NCBI GenBank assembly: GCA_017548605.1
Contig: JAFYZT010000043.1
Coordinates: 1-64,000 of the forward strand
From: Prevotella sp.
GTDB lineage: Bacteria; Bacteroidota; Bacteroidia; Bacteroidales; Bacteroidaceae
Length of the DNA stretch: 64,000 bases
Direction: 5' to 3'
The notes below the pieces were generated by a model that did no database searches, was not told the origin of the DNA, and saw nothing but the letters and a program-made list of their open reading frames with translations. Below are positions 26,268-35,868 of this stretch, one piece after another. Made by a program: the position numbers and the translations under genes. The stretch's first letter is position 1, and the number at the start of each line of letters is the position of its first letter.

Positions 26268-29200
26268 ATGAAAACTTTAAAGATGATACTCGCCGTGGTG
26301 ATGTCGTTGCTGGGCCTCCAATTGGCTCAGGCGCAATATCTCGTCGATTTCAACACGGCCATCGCTGTACCTTCCCAAAACACCAACAACCCCATGTTCG
26401 AGGTAACTACGGGATGGACCCGCATCGCCCCCTCTGCAGAAGGTGATGGCTACGGACCCTATTATATGGTGTATAGCTACAAGTCTTCAGGTGGGGTGGA
26501 CGATAGTGGTTGTCTCGTTGCCAATGCGCAAATAGCCCCTCAATCGACTTATGATGGCACCATTGAGACGGTTCATGATTATATTGTTACACCAACAGTG
26601 GAAGGTACTGTCACGATACAGTTGAAGGAGTCGAATCTCTCTAGTAGCAGCTATCCATCCTTTGTGGAGTTCTACATGGCCAGTGAGGATGGCAAGAGCG
26701 TGGGACAAAAACTCACCGCCACGTTGACCGATGATGAGGGTAATTCCGCCACGCTCAACAAGACGAATTTCGTCACGGCCACCATTGAACTGTCGCAACC
26801 TACGCGCATAGCCATACGTGGACAACATGTCTATTATGATAACTTTACAGCTACTTCCGCCACATTACCTGAAATCAAGGCATTGACAGTGCAGAGCATC
26901 GTTTCTGAAACGGCACGTAACGGCAACAATTATGTCAATGAGAATGCCGACGGAACATTCAATGTGAAATACTCCTTGGAGGTGAAGAATACGGGTAACG
27001 TGGATCTTGTGGCGGGCACTACTGAGAACTATGCTCTGCGTGTGTTCCGCCGTGGCTACCAGAGCACACAGTATTCTAACGATTTCCCTGTTCCTGTGGA
27101 TATTGCAGTGGGTGAGACGGCCACCTTCGACATTGATGTGGTGATGCCGGCTACTGCCATCTCTTCGAATAGATGGGCATATTATGATGTGGAGGATAGG
27201 CTGTCGGGAAACATCAAACAGGGCTACTGGACCTATGTGCAGGAACTTGCACCCAAATTTGTGTTCCAGACAGCTGACTATACCATCTCTGAATCCACCA
27301 ACGCCACTAGCTTGAGTACAGGAGTGTCACTTGGCATCATCACCGAGGAACAGGTACTCGACTTTATGATTTGGAACACGGGTAACGCACCGCTCACCGT
27401 GCAGTCCGTCACCGTGCCTACGGGTTTCGTGTTGTCACTTACCGAGGGCTTTACCCTGGCCGCAGGAGAGAGATGTCTGTTCACCGTCACCCTTCCCATC
27501 ACCACACCAGGCATATTCAGTGGCAACATTGAAGTAAAATATTTGAATAAGACGGGTGCCGTACAGACCTACACGTTGCCCCTGTCGGGTACCGTGGCCG
27601 ACCCCTCGAAAAATCTGTTTACCTTTGACGATGGGGCAGGAAACGCCAAATTCCCGGAAAACTCCATACATCCCGATGGGGTATATATATCACATGACAG
27701 CGAGACGGATAACTACTACCTTCAAAGTGCATCGGGCAAGGATGTAATGTTCATCACCCCGCTTATGACCGCTGCAGCCGGTGAGACATTCACCTTCGAT
27801 GCTTGGTATAACATGTTTAACAATGAGGCCAAAGTAGTGGTGTCTGTCTCTACCGACCGACAGCATTGGACGGAATTGCGAACGGTGTTATACAACGAAC
27901 TGGGTTCCGAAAGAAGTACTTTCGCCGTAACCATTGACCAATCCGGCGACCTCTACCTCGGTTTCAAGTTGAAATACGCGCTTGTAGACGATATCTATGG
28001 ATTGACAATGGCTGAGGCTCCAGAACACGACTGGTTCCTCACAGGGGCTGACATTCCTACCCAAGGTACACGGAACATCGACTATACCGCAACGGCACAG
28101 TTGAAGAACATCAGTGCCACCATCAGTGAGGCGGCGGGCTCTTACACAGCCACGCTTTACATGGGTACCGAGGCCATCGAGGGCGAGGCCGTGGCCATGG
28201 GTATCAATACCAAGACAAATAGCTATTCTTCGAGTGGCAACAATGATAATACAGCCTCACCAACCAACTTCACCTTTACGTTCAAGCCTCATAGCGCAGG
28301 TACCTATACCGCATACATCGAGTTCAAAAGTGGTGACTATACAGTGACTACCGACCCCGTGGAGGTGACCATCGCCGATGAGGCCATCGTCAGTGAATTG
28401 GCTATAGGCACCCCATCGAACAGTGACAACAATTCGCCCCTCAACCTCAACTACAATAACAGCGAGAGTGTATCACTCTATAACGCGCAGATGCTGGCTT
28501 CCTATGGTTTGAAAGACGGCGACAAGATACAGTCGATTACTTATAAAGCATTTAAGACAGCGGATGAGAAAACCACCGTGTTCAGTGCTTATTATGAGTG
28601 GACCGATGACCAGACACAAACGCAGCCGACAGAAAAGACAGCCTATGATACGACGGGTATGACGGCAATCGTGGAAAATGAGCATCATACATGGCAGCAG
28701 ACGGAAGGTGGTTATGGGGTGTTTGAGGACTATCTTACATTTACTTTCAGTGAACCACTTGTCTATGAGGAAGGCAAGAGTCTGCGCCTCGTATTACGTT
28801 CGGAGAACGATAGCGAGACGAACAACTATGCTAGTGTCTATTTTGAAAAAGGTGACTATGGCAACCACTACTATCACCGTAACGACAGTCGTTCGGATGT
28901 GAAGGTGGTTATTAATGATGTTGAGGTGAACTCGAAAATCGGTATCTATGCTGATTGGTACGCGGGTAATAATCCTGTCATCCACATCAGTCTGCTTGTG
29001 GTGCCTGTCAATGTGTCGGGATTGGTGACCGACAGTGAAGGACAACCCATCGAGGGCGCTACCGTGACGGCATATAACGCGGAGAACGATGTGCAATATC
29101 AAGGCACAACAGATAGTGACGGTCATTATGTCATCGACGTGATACAGGACAAACTGACCTATGTGGTCACGGCCACGGCTGATGGCTATGAGGAGACATC

Positions 29201-29834
29201 GGTTGAAGGCATCACCTTCACTGATGGCAGCGTGACGCAGGACTTCACGCTCACGGAGGTCATGCCTACGATGGTCACCGTCATGCTTACCGCCGACGGT
29301 ACGTCGTACAGCGGCAAGTGGGCACTCGACTTCAGTGGTCTTGACATCACACCGTTCAAGGCGACGCAGAAGAACGCCAACACCATACATTGTGAGAGTG
29401 TGACCATCGTGCCAGCCAATACGGGTGTCATCATCAAGGGCACTCCTGGTGAATATCAGGTACCCACGACAACGGAGGCGACCATTGACGACTTTACGGA
29501 TAACCTGTTAGTAGCGAATGTTGACGAGACTTACACCGTGATCAACGCCGATGAGGGTTATGTCTATCGCTATGTGAACAAGGAGGGTACGGCGGTGTTC
29601 CAGAGAGCCATGGCGGGACAGACGGTGAGTGCCGGCAAGGCTTATCTCCGACTCACGGAGGCCAGTGTGCTCGATTTCATCGGTTTCGAGGATAGTACCA
29701 CGGATATTTCTCTCACTTCTCACCCCTCATCCCCCACTTCTGAATGGTACACCCTTGACGGTCGGAAACTCCAAGGCAAGCCGACAAAGCAAGGCATTTA
29801 CATCGTGAATGGTAAGAAAGTTGTAAAGAAATAA
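26268..29834 (+). CDS. Giant secreted surface protein, paralogue 2
   Basis: 1188 residues, signal peptide to about residue 22 (ends AQAQY). Module order follows the 21804 protein: N-terminal sandwich, a segment with NTGNVDLVAGTTENYALRV, an anchor D-like module (IWNTGNAPLTVQSVTV), an anchor J-like module (AAGETFTFDAWY), a CARDB-like module opening PEHDWFLTGAD, a further sandwich, and a carboxypeptidase-regulatory-like module near 908-1000 (GTTDSDGHYVIDV). The tail is WYTLDGRKLQ then QGIYIVNGKKVVKK. The linker just before it is encoded by a run of CTCACCCCTC-like words that resemble intergenic arrays. It begins a second cassette with a small MKxxYIxP gene and has its own promoter and a possible operator. 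Surface binding function is inferred. Confidence 0.82.
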   Translation: MKTLKMILAVVMSLLGLQLAQAQYLVDFNTAIAVPSQNTNNPMFEVTTGWTRIAPSAEGDGYGPYYMVYSYKSSGGVDDSGCLVANAQIAPQSTYDGTIETVHDYIVTPTVEGTVTIQLKESNLSSSSYPSFVEFYMASEDGKSVGQKLTATLTDDEGNSATLNKTNFVTATIELSQPTRIAIRGQHVYYDNFTATSATLPEIKALTVQSIVSETARNGNNYVNENADGTFNVKYSLEVKNTGNVDLVAGTTENYALRVFRRGYQSTQYSNDFPVPVDIAVGETATFDIDVVMPATAISSNRWAYYDVEDRLSGNIKQGYWTYVQELAPKFVFQTADYTISESTNATSLSTGVSLGIITEEQVLDFMIWNTGNAPLTVQSVTVPTGFVLSLTEGFTLAAGERCLFTVTLPITTPGIFSGNIEVKYLNKTGAVQTYTLPLSGTVADPSKNLFTFDDGAGNAKFPENSIHPDGVYISHDSETDNYYLQSASGKDVMFITPLMTAAAGETFTFDAWYNMFNNEAKVVVSVSTDRQHWTELRTVLYNELGSERSTFAVTIDQSGDLYLGFKLKYALVDDIYGLTMAEAPEHDWFLTGADIPTQGTRNIDYTATAQLKNISATISEAAGSYTATLYMGTEAIEGEAVAMGINTKTNSYSSSGNNDNTASPTNFTFTFKPHSAGTYTAYIEFKSGDYTVTTDPVEVTIADEAIVSELAIGTPSNSDNNSPLNLNYNNSESVSLYNAQMLASYGLKDGDKIQSITYKAFKTADEKTTVFSAYYEWTDDQTQTQPTEKTAYDTTGMTAIVENEHHTWQQTEGGYGVFEDYLTFTFSEPLVYEEGKSLRLVLRSENDSETNNYASVYFEKGDYGNHYYHRNDSRSDVKVVINDVEVNSKIGIYADWYAGNNPVIHISLLVVPVNVSGLVTDSEGQPIEGATVTAYNAENDVQYQGTTDSDGHYVIDVIQDKLTYVVTATADGYEETSVEGITFTDGSVTQDFTLTEVMPTMVTVMLTADGTSYSGKWALDFSGLDITPFKATQKNANTIHCESVTIVPANTGVIIKGTPGEYQVPTTTEATIDDFTDNLLVANVDETYTVINADEGYVYRYVNKEGTAVFQRAMAGQTVSAGKAYLRLTEASVLDFIGFEDSTTDISLTSHPSSPTSEWYTLDGRKLQGKPTKQGIYIVNGKKVVKK

Positions 29835-29900
29835 AAAGGGACAAGGGACTATCCCGCTGTCTATTTACTCGTCAACTTATTAACTTGTCAACAAATTATT

Positions 29901-30110
29901 ATGAAGAAAACATATATATCACCAACAATGAAATGGGCCGATACCAGCGACGAGTTGCTGCTGGTGAGTATCTCAGAGGCTATTACTGGTGACACCGACC
30001 CTTATCCCGAAGCGGCCAACGATGGCTATTTCGATGAAGACGATAAAGACTACAATGATTATTATGGCTCTTATAATCAATATCTAAACCGCAAATTATG
30101 GGAGAAATGA
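29901..30110 (+). CDS. Small acidic MKxxYIxP protein, copy B
   Basis: 69 residues beginning MKKTYISPTMKWAD, then a short hydrophobic stretch (ELLLVSISEAI) and a very acidic, Tyr-rich tail (DEDDKDYNDYYGSY). There is no signal peptide and no cysteine. It lies 66 bases after the giant gene at 26268, as copy A lies 84 bases after its paralogue. Its stop overlaps the pepD start as ATGA, so the two are translationally coupled. Not a family I can name. Confidence 0.72.
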   Translation: MKKTYISPTMKWADTSDELLLVSISEAITGDTDPYPEAANDGYFDEDDKDYNDYYGSYNQYLNRKLWEK

Positions 30111-31519
30111 TTTATGACATTTTCGGCCAGCTGAACGCTATACCCCGTCCTTCGCACCATGAGGAACGGGTGGCTGACTTCCTCTGCCAATTTGCAGAGA
30201 AGCTACACTTGGAATACGACCGCGATGAGCAGAACTGCGTGGTGATACGTAAACCGGCATCACCAGGATATGAGAACGCCACACCAGTGGTGCTGCTCAA
30301 CCACATGGATATGGTGTGCGTGGGCTTCAACGACCCGTTGAACGACCCAGTACAGACCTATGAAGATGATGGGTGGCTGAAAGCCAGGGGCACTTCGTTG
30401 GGTGCTGACAACGGCATAGGACTGTCGATGGCCTTAGCTGTGCTTGCCGATGACAGTATCCTCCATGGACCGTTGGAGGTGATGACGACGACCAATGAGG
30501 AGGATGGTATGAGTGGCGCGTCGAACCTGAGTACCGATTTCCTCAAGGGGCGCAGGGTCATCAACCTCGACTCTGAGGACTACGATACCATTACCACGGG
30601 AGCGGCGGGGGCTTTCCTGCAGGAACACCGACTACCCATTCATTGGAAAGAGGCTCCTGGAGGCAAACGACGCTGGTACCGCATTACCATAAGTGGTTTG
30701 CAGGGTGGACACTCCGGGGTGGACATCAACAAGGGCAGGGCATCGGCCACGGTGCTGGCATGGGCCATGCTCGCCGCCATTTATAATGAGGTGGATATGG
30801 CTTTGGCATCGCTCAATGTGGGTGAGGCCAATGCCTCGATAGCTACCACGGCGGAGATGATTATCACCGTGCCGTCAGGCGAGGATGCTGAATATGTGAA
30901 GGCGCAGGAGGAGGCTTTTAACGAGTGGCTGCGCGAGGAATATGGTGACCGCGAACCTAATGCTTCCTGTCGCATAGAGAAGGTGGAAGCGCAAGAGCGC
31001 GTGGTAGATGATGCTGACTTCGAGGCGTTGATGACAGCGCTCGAACAGATACCGCAGGGTGTGGTGGCCATGAGCGAGACAATGGCCGATACGGTGCACT
31101 CTTCGAATAATGTAGGACGAGTGATGGCTGACGACGAGGCGTTTATCGTGACGACACACACGCGCAGTTTCTCTGACAGCGACATGGCCGACCTGGCAGG
31201 TGAGATCAAGAAGGTGTTCGCTGAACAGGGTGGCTCGTCAAACACCATCATGGAGGCTCCTGCATGGCAGGAGAACCCACAGTCGGAATATCTGCAAAAG
31301 GTTGGTGATGTGTTTGAGAAAGTGCTGGGTTGGCGTCCTCGTCCCGTGGCCATGCACTTCGTGCTTGAGGCAGGCTATTTCGTCAGGAAATATCCAGGTA
31401 TCGAAATAGCGTGTATCGGACCGCGCATCCTTGAACCGCACAGTGCCAATGAACGGGTACAACTGTCCACCATTGATGATATCTGGCAGGTGCTCGTGGA
31501 ACTGCTGAAAACTCTCTGA
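30107..31519 (+). CDS. pepD: Aminoacyl-histidine dipeptidase, M20 family
   Basis: Cytoplasmic zinc dipeptidase that splits Xaa-His and other dipeptides such as carnosine. Metal-binding and catalytic motifs are in place: LNHMDMV, LGADNGIG, TTNEEDGMSG, NLDSEDYD and the late PHSANE. From the chosen start the length is 470 residues, normal for the family. An ATG at 30098 is in frame, but the one at 30107 forms an ATGA overlap with the small upstream gene and has GGGAGA five bases before it, so I prefer it. Coupling to a small acidic secreted-cassette gene is unusual. Confidence 0.93.
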   Translation: MIYDIFGQLNAIPRPSHHEERVADFLCQFAEKLHLEYDRDEQNCVVIRKPASPGYENATPVVLLNHMDMVCVGFNDPLNDPVQTYEDDGWLKARGTSLGADNGIGLSMALAVLADDSILHGPLEVMTTTNEEDGMSGASNLSTDFLKGRRVINLDSEDYDTITTGAAGAFLQEHRLPIHWKEAPGGKRRWYRITISGLQGGHSGVDINKGRASATVLAWAMLAAIYNEVDMALASLNVGEANASIATTAEMIITVPSGEDAEYVKAQEEAFNEWLREEYGDREPNASCRIEKVEAQERVVDDADFEALMTALEQIPQGVVAMSETMADTVHSSNNVGRVMADDEAFIVTTHTRSFSDSDMADLAGEIKKVFAEQGGSSNTIMEAPAWQENPQSEYLQKVGDVFEKVLGWRPRPVAMHFVLEAGYFVRKYPGIEIACIGPRILEPHSANERVQLSTIDDIWQVLVELLKTL

Positions 31520-31524
31520 GTTTT
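31508..31524 (+). terminator. Possible short terminator at the pepD stop
   Basis: AAAACTC and GAGTTTT form a perfect 7-bp stem around TCT, spanning the stop codon and ending in four T. Confidence 0.35.
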
Positions 31525-31560
31525 CATGAAAAGTACGATTTTATAATTGGGAGTTAAATA

Positions 31561-31620
31561 GGGAGTTAAAGTGGAAGTTAATTCGCTTCGCTCATGGGAG
31601 TTAAAATGGACATTACTCCG
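31561..31620 (+). repeat. 60-bp dispersed repeat, copy 2 (family C)
   Basis: It matches 2682-2741 with three substitutions and the same orientation. It is followed by family A words (31627-31665, minus sense) and by GGAAGTAAAAGG-like words up to the rnhB end. No gene is seen in 31520-31758. Confidence 0.85.
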
Positions 31621-31758
31621 CCCACAACTATTACCTTTTTACTTTTTTACCCTTTTACCTTTCAAGGCTATTGTCCTGCACGAAGTGCTTTACTTCCCCT
31701 TTTACTTCCTTTTATAACTTCCCTTTTTACTTCCTATTCTACTCCAAGTAGAATTATT

Positions 31759-32367
31759 TCATTCTTCAAAAGGAAGCATGGGTGAGGTGTCACCTAAGAG
31801 ATTATAGGTCATGCGGTGGTAGGGTGTGGTGCCATACTGCCGTATGGCCTCGCGGTGATCAGGTGTGGGATATCCCTTGTTTTTCTTCCACCCATATTGG
31901 GGATATTCCTGATCAAGACGGTCCATATAATCATCGCGGTAGGTCTTGGCGAGGATGCTGGCCGCCGCTATCGACAGGTATTTGCCGTCGCCCTTGACAA
32001 TAGTGGCATGGCGGATGTTGTGGTAGGGCAGGAAGCGGTTACCATCGACGATGATGGCATCTGGACGCAGGTCTAACTGATCCAAGGCACGGTGCATGGC
32101 CAGTAAAGAAGCCCGCAGGATATTGATTTTGTCAATCTCTTCAGGGGTGACGATACCTACCGCCCATGCCAAGGCATCGCTTTCTATTACCTCGCGTAAG
32201 GCATGTCTGCGCTTGTCGGTGAGCTGCTTCGAGTCGTTCAGCTCGCTGTTCTCGTAGTCGGGCGGGAAGATGACGGCAGCGGCATAGACGCTGCCTGCCA
32301 GACAACCGCGACCGGCCTCGTCGCAGCCGGCCTCGATGCAGTTGGGAAAAAAATAGGGTAGTAGCAT
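31759..32367 (-). CDS. rnhB: Ribonuclease HII
   Basis: Removes ribonucleotides from DNA and RNA-DNA hybrids. 202 residues, with catalytic residues in GCDEAGRG (residues 14-21), an Asp in AIIVDGNRF and a later Asp in KTYRDDYM, as expected for type 2 RNases H; KGYPTP is also present. The gene starts one base after the sufS stop, so it is the last gene of the suf operon. GGAAGTAAAAGG-like words follow its stop. Confidence 0.95.
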   Translation of the reverse strand: MLLPYFFPNCIEAGCDEAGRGCLAGSVYAAAVIFPPDYENSELNDSKQLTDKRRHALREVIESDALAWAVGIVTPEEIDKINILRASLLAMHRALDQLDLRPDAIIVDGNRFLPYHNIRHATIVKGDGKYLSIAAASILAKTYRDDYMDRLDQEYPQYGWKKNKGYPTPDHREAIRQYGTTPYHRMTYNLLGDTSPMLPFEE

Positions 32368-32368
32368 A

Positions 32369-33583
32369 TCAGAACATTCTGCTTACTCTTTTCACTCCTT
32401 CTACCAACGTATCCACCTCGTCGAGGGTGTTGTAGAGGGCGAAGGAGGCACGTACCGTGCCTAGTATGCCGTAACGATCCATGAGAGGTTGGGCGCAGTG
32501 ATGACCGGTTCGCACGGCGATGCCGAGACGGTCGAGCAACGTGCCCATGTCGAGGGGATGAATATTACCCACGAGGAACGACACAACAGCATCTTTTTCA
32601 TGTGCCGTGCCAATGAGGCGCATGTCCGGGATGGTCTGCAGCTGTTCCATGCAATGGCGGGTAAGGCTTTTTTCGTGTTCACAGATATTGTCCATGCCAA
32701 GGGCATCCACATAGTCAAGGGCCTTTGCCAGTCCCACGGAGGCCACATAGTCGGGCGTGCCGGCCTCGAACTTCAGGGGTAGGTGTTCGAAGGAGGTCTT
32801 CTCGAAACTCACATGTTCAATCATCTCGCCACCTCCCTGATAGGGGGGCATGCGGTCGAGCCATTCTTCCTTGCCATAGAGCACGCCGATACCCGTGGGA
32901 CCATATACCTTATGGCCACTGAAGGCGAAGAAGTCGCAGTCCATCTGCTGCACGTCGATAGTCAGGTGGGGTGTGCTTTGTGCCCCATCGACCATCACAG
33001 GCACATCGTGGGCATGGGCGATAGCAATAATGTCCTTGATGGGGTTGATGGTGCCCAGTACATTGCTCACATGGGTAACACTTACCAGACGGGTGCGCTC
33101 GGTGAACAAATTTCGGTAGGCTTCCATATCGAGTTCGCCATCGTCGGTGACGGGGATGACACGGATGGCGATACCCCGTTTGGCAGCCATCAGTTGCCAA
33201 GGCACAATATTGCTGTGGTGTTCCATCTCGGAGAGGATTACCTCGTCACCGGGCTGCATGAACGCCTCTGTGAACGATGAGGCCACGAGGTTCATGCTTT
33301 CTGTCGTCCCTCGCGTAAAAATGATTTCCGACGTACTGCGGGCGTTGATGAAACGGCGAACAGTCTCGCGGGCTGCTTCATGCTGTTCGGTGGCCTGTTG
33401 TGAGAGGTAATGCACGCCACGGTGAACGTTGGCGTTGACGTTAAGGTATTCGTTGCGCATGGCATCGAGCACACACAGTGGTTTCTGTGTCGTGGCCCCA
33501 TTGTCGAGGTAGACCAATGGTCGGCCATACACCTCGCGATTGAGAATGGGGAAGTCGGCTCGAACGGCGTTTATATTGAACAT
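32369..33583 (-). CDS. sufS: Cysteine desulfurase SufS
   Basis: PLP enzyme that takes sulfur from cysteine for Fe-S cluster assembly. 404 residues. The PLP lysine is Lys225 in FSGHKVYGP, and the persulfide cysteine is Cys363 in RTGHHCAQP, the short-loop form typical of SufS. It lies after sufB, sufC and sufD in one direction. No SufE or SufU partner is seen in the window. The 151-bp gap to sufD is filled with repeat words (families D and E). Confidence 0.96.
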   Translation of the reverse strand: MFNINAVRADFPILNREVYGRPLVYLDNGATTQKPLCVLDAMRNEYLNVNANVHRGVHYLSQQATEQHEAARETVRRFINARSTSEIIFTRGTTESMNLVASSFTEAFMQPGDEVILSEMEHHSNIVPWQLMAAKRGIAIRVIPVTDDGELDMEAYRNLFTERTRLVSVTHVSNVLGTINPIKDIIAIAHAHDVPVMVDGAQSTPHLTIDVQQMDCDFFAFSGHKVYGPTGIGVLYGKEEWLDRMPPYQGGGEMIEHVSFEKTSFEHLPLKFEAGTPDYVASVGLAKALDYVDALGMDNICEHEKSLTRHCMEQLQTIPDMRLIGTAHEKDAVVSFLVGNIHPLDMGTLLDRLGIAVRTGHHCAQPLMDRYGILGTVRASFALYNTLDEVDTLVEGVKRVSRMF

Positions 33584-33604
33584 TGAATATTGATTTTTGA
33601 ATGA

Positions 33605-33692
33605 AGGTTTAGTGTTTAGGGCATGGTGTTTAGAGTTTAGTGTTCTAAGGTTGGGAGTTTAGGAGTTTGGGAGTTTAGAAGTTTGGACAATA
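33605..33692 (+). repeat. GTTTAG / GGGAGTTTAG word array (family D)
   Basis: Degenerate words GTTTAGTGTTTAGG, GGGAGTTTAGG and GTTTGGGAGTTTAG fill the region and end in GGACAATAC, as at 19613-19653. It lies between sufD and sufS. Confidence 0.75.
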
Positions 33693-33703
33693 CCCTCTGC
33701 ATA

Positions 33704-33734
33704 TCTCTTGCCCCTTGCCCCTTGCTCCTTGCCC
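33704..33734 (-). repeat. GCAAGGGGCAAGGA word array (family E) at sufD stop
   Basis: In the sense of sufD, GCAAGG-type heptamers begin right after its TAG stop (33735-33737). Confidence 0.75.
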
Positions 33735-35078
33735 CTATTTACACAGCTTACACCCTTCGCATTTATTCAGCTCACCACGGAAGCGTTTTTCAACAAGATA
33801 ACGCAGCCGGTCGCGCAGGGGTGCCAGTGCTATCTGCTCGATAACCTCGCCTACGAAAGCCTGTTGGAGGAGTGTCTTGGCTTCGTGCAGGGGGATTCCT
33901 CTCTGGCGCATATAGAAGAGAGCGGCCTCGTTGAGTTGACCCACCGTGCTGCCGTGTGAGCATTTCACGTCGTCGGCGTAAATCTCCAGCATAGGTTGGG
34001 TGAACATTCGCGCGTCGGGTGTGGCACAAAGGTTCTGGTTCGTCTCCTGCGATTCTGTGTGTTGAGCCCCGGGGCGCACAAGCACTTTTCCTGCGAAGGC
34101 ACCCACAGCCTTCTCGTCGAGTACATATTTGTAGAGTTCCCGGCTGGTACAATGGCAGGCCGCATGGTCGATAAGCGTGTTGTTGTCGACATGCTGCTCC
34201 TTGTCGGCGATGACGCAGCCGTTGAGCGTACATGAAGCACCTTCACCATGAAGTGTCACGTTGAGACTGTTGCGCGTGATGCCGTTATGCAAGGTGATGC
34301 TGCCATGGTGTACCTGGCTGTGCGCCTGTTGGTTGATGTACACATTGCTCACCCGGGTATTCTTATAATGTGTTTCTTCGAGACAGTAGAGTTGCAACGA
34401 TGCCCCTTCTCCCATGAACACCTCCACCACTTGAGTGGTAAGGAAGGGCAGATCATCTGCGGCATGGTCGCAGAAGAGGAGGGTCGCCTCGGCATCATCA
34501 TCAAGAACGATGAGCACGCGGCGGTTGGCCATCAGTGCCACGTCGGAACGCAAGATATTAATCACCTGAATGGCTTTGTCGATTTTCACGCCACGCTTTA
34601 CGTGGATGAGCAGACCATCTTGGGCAAGCATGGTGTTGAGTGCTGTGATGGCATCGTCGGCACTATGGGCCAGTTGTCCGTAATGGGCGGCCACGAAGTC
34701 AGGATGTTGTTCTGCGTATGTCTTGAGCGATGCCACTTCGACACCTTCCGGCATCGTGTTCTTGGGCAGTGATGCTCCGTGGAAAGCATCGTTGATGACA
34801 AAGAAAAGTTGTGTGCTCAGGTTGGGCACGTCGCAGCGGAATGCTTCGTAGGGGTTGACGGGTATGTCGAGCCGCCGCAGGTTTAGTCCGTAGTCAGGAG
34901 CGAAGAGGGCCTCAACGTCGGTATAGCGGTAACGTTCCACCTTACGCGAGGGGAAGCCTGTTCGTTCCAGGTCGTTCGCCGCAGCATCGCGCAGGGCATT
35001 CATCACCGCCGCGCTATGCTCATGTATCAGCGAGCGCTGTCCACGGTAAAGTTCTATATATTGCGCTTCACTCTGCAT
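33735..35078 (-). CDS. sufD: Fe-S cluster assembly protein SufD
   Basis: Scaffold component of SufBCD, with the beta-helix core typical of the SufB/SufD family (CSHGSTVGQLNEAALFYM near residue 390). 447 residues. The extreme C-terminus reads KCEGCKLCK, a small Cys-x2-Cys-x2-Cys motif that could bind metal. Its start overlaps the sufC stop by 11 bases, so the two are translationally coupled. Confidence 0.95.
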   Translation of the reverse strand: MQSEAQYIELYRGQRSLIHEHSAAVMNALRDAAANDLERTGFPSRKVERYRYTDVEALFAPDYGLNLRRLDIPVNPYEAFRCDVPNLSTQLFFVINDAFHGASLPKNTMPEGVEVASLKTYAEQHPDFVAAHYGQLAHSADDAITALNTMLAQDGLLIHVKRGVKIDKAIQVINILRSDVALMANRRVLIVLDDDAEATLLFCDHAADDLPFLTTQVVEVFMGEGASLQLYCLEETHYKNTRVSNVYINQQAHSQVHHGSITLHNGITRNSLNVTLHGEGASCTLNGCVIADKEQHVDNNTLIDHAACHCTSRELYKYVLDEKAVGAFAGKVLVRPGAQHTESQETNQNLCATPDARMFTQPMLEIYADDVKCSHGSTVGQLNEAALFYMRQRGIPLHEAKTLLQQAFVGEVIEQIALAPLRDRLRYLVEKRFRGELNKCEGCKLCK

Positions 35079-35814
35079 TCTTCAGCCATTCATAACCTTT
35101 TTCCTGTATCTCCACGGCTAACTCAGGTCCGGCGGTCTTGACGATGCGGCCCTGGTAGAGAACGTGTACCACATCGGGACGAATCATCTCCAACAGACGA
35201 TCATAGTGGGTGATGACGATGCGGCTGTTCTCCGGCGTACGCAGTTTGTTCACGCCTTCGGCCACGATGCGCATGGCATCGACATCGAGGCCGGAGTCGG
35301 TCTCATCGAGGATGGCGAGCTTCGGTTCGAGCATAGCCATCTGAAAGATTTCGTTGCGTTTTTTCTCACCGCCGCTGAACCCCTCATTCACTGAGCGTGA
35401 TGATAGTTTACTGTCCAGTTCCACCACCTTGCGTTTCTCGCGCATGAGCTTGAGAAACTCCGACGCGTTAAGAGCGGGCAGACCTTGGAACTTCCGTTTC
35501 TCGTTGATGGCAGCCCGCATGAACTGAGTCATCGACACACCGGGAATTTCCACGGGGTATTGGAAGGAGAGGAATAATCCTTCATGAGCGCGTTCCTCTG
35601 GTTTCATGGCCAGCAGGTCCTTACCGTTGAACACTACCGACCCCTCGGTCACCTCATAGACGGGGTTGCCTACGAGTACTGCGCTCAGCGTACTCTTTCC
35701 CGAGCCGTTGGGTCCCATGATGGCATGTGTCTCACCGTCGCGGATGGTGAGGTCGATACCTCGTAATATCTCTTTGTCGCCAATACGGGCGTGCAGGTTC
35801 TTTACTTCTAACAT
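35068..35814 (-). CDS. sufC: Fe-S cluster assembly ATPase SufC
   Basis: ABC-type ATPase that drives SufB-SufD conformational change. 248 residues with Walker A GPNGSGKST near 35-43, the signature FSGGEKKR near 144-152, and Walker B LAILDETDSGLD. It overlaps sufD by 11 bases. A four-unit decamer array and a family E array separate it from sufB. Confidence 0.97.
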   Translation of the reverse strand: MLEVKNLHARIGDKEILRGIDLTIRDGETHAIMGPNGSGKSTLSAVLVGNPVYEVTEGSVVFNGKDLLAMKPEERAHEGLFLSFQYPVEIPGVSMTQFMRAAINEKRKFQGLPALNASEFLKLMREKRKVVELDSKLSSRSVNEGFSGGEKKRNEIFQMAMLEPKLAILDETDSGLDVDAMRIVAEGVNKLRTPENSRIVITHYDRLLEMIRPDVVHVLYQGRIVKTAGPELAVEIQEKGYEWLKNAE

Positions 35815-35828
35815 TATTTATTTATGTT

Positions 35829-35868
35829 TGTTAGGATAACCTAGGGTTTCTTAGGATAATCTAAGGCT
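35829..35868. repeat. 10-bp tandem repeat array (family B), 4 units
   Basis: TGTTAGGATA, ACCTAGGGTT, TCTTAGGATA and ATCTAAGGCT follow one another with an exact 10-bp period just upstream of sufC, inside the suf operon. Confidence 0.8.
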
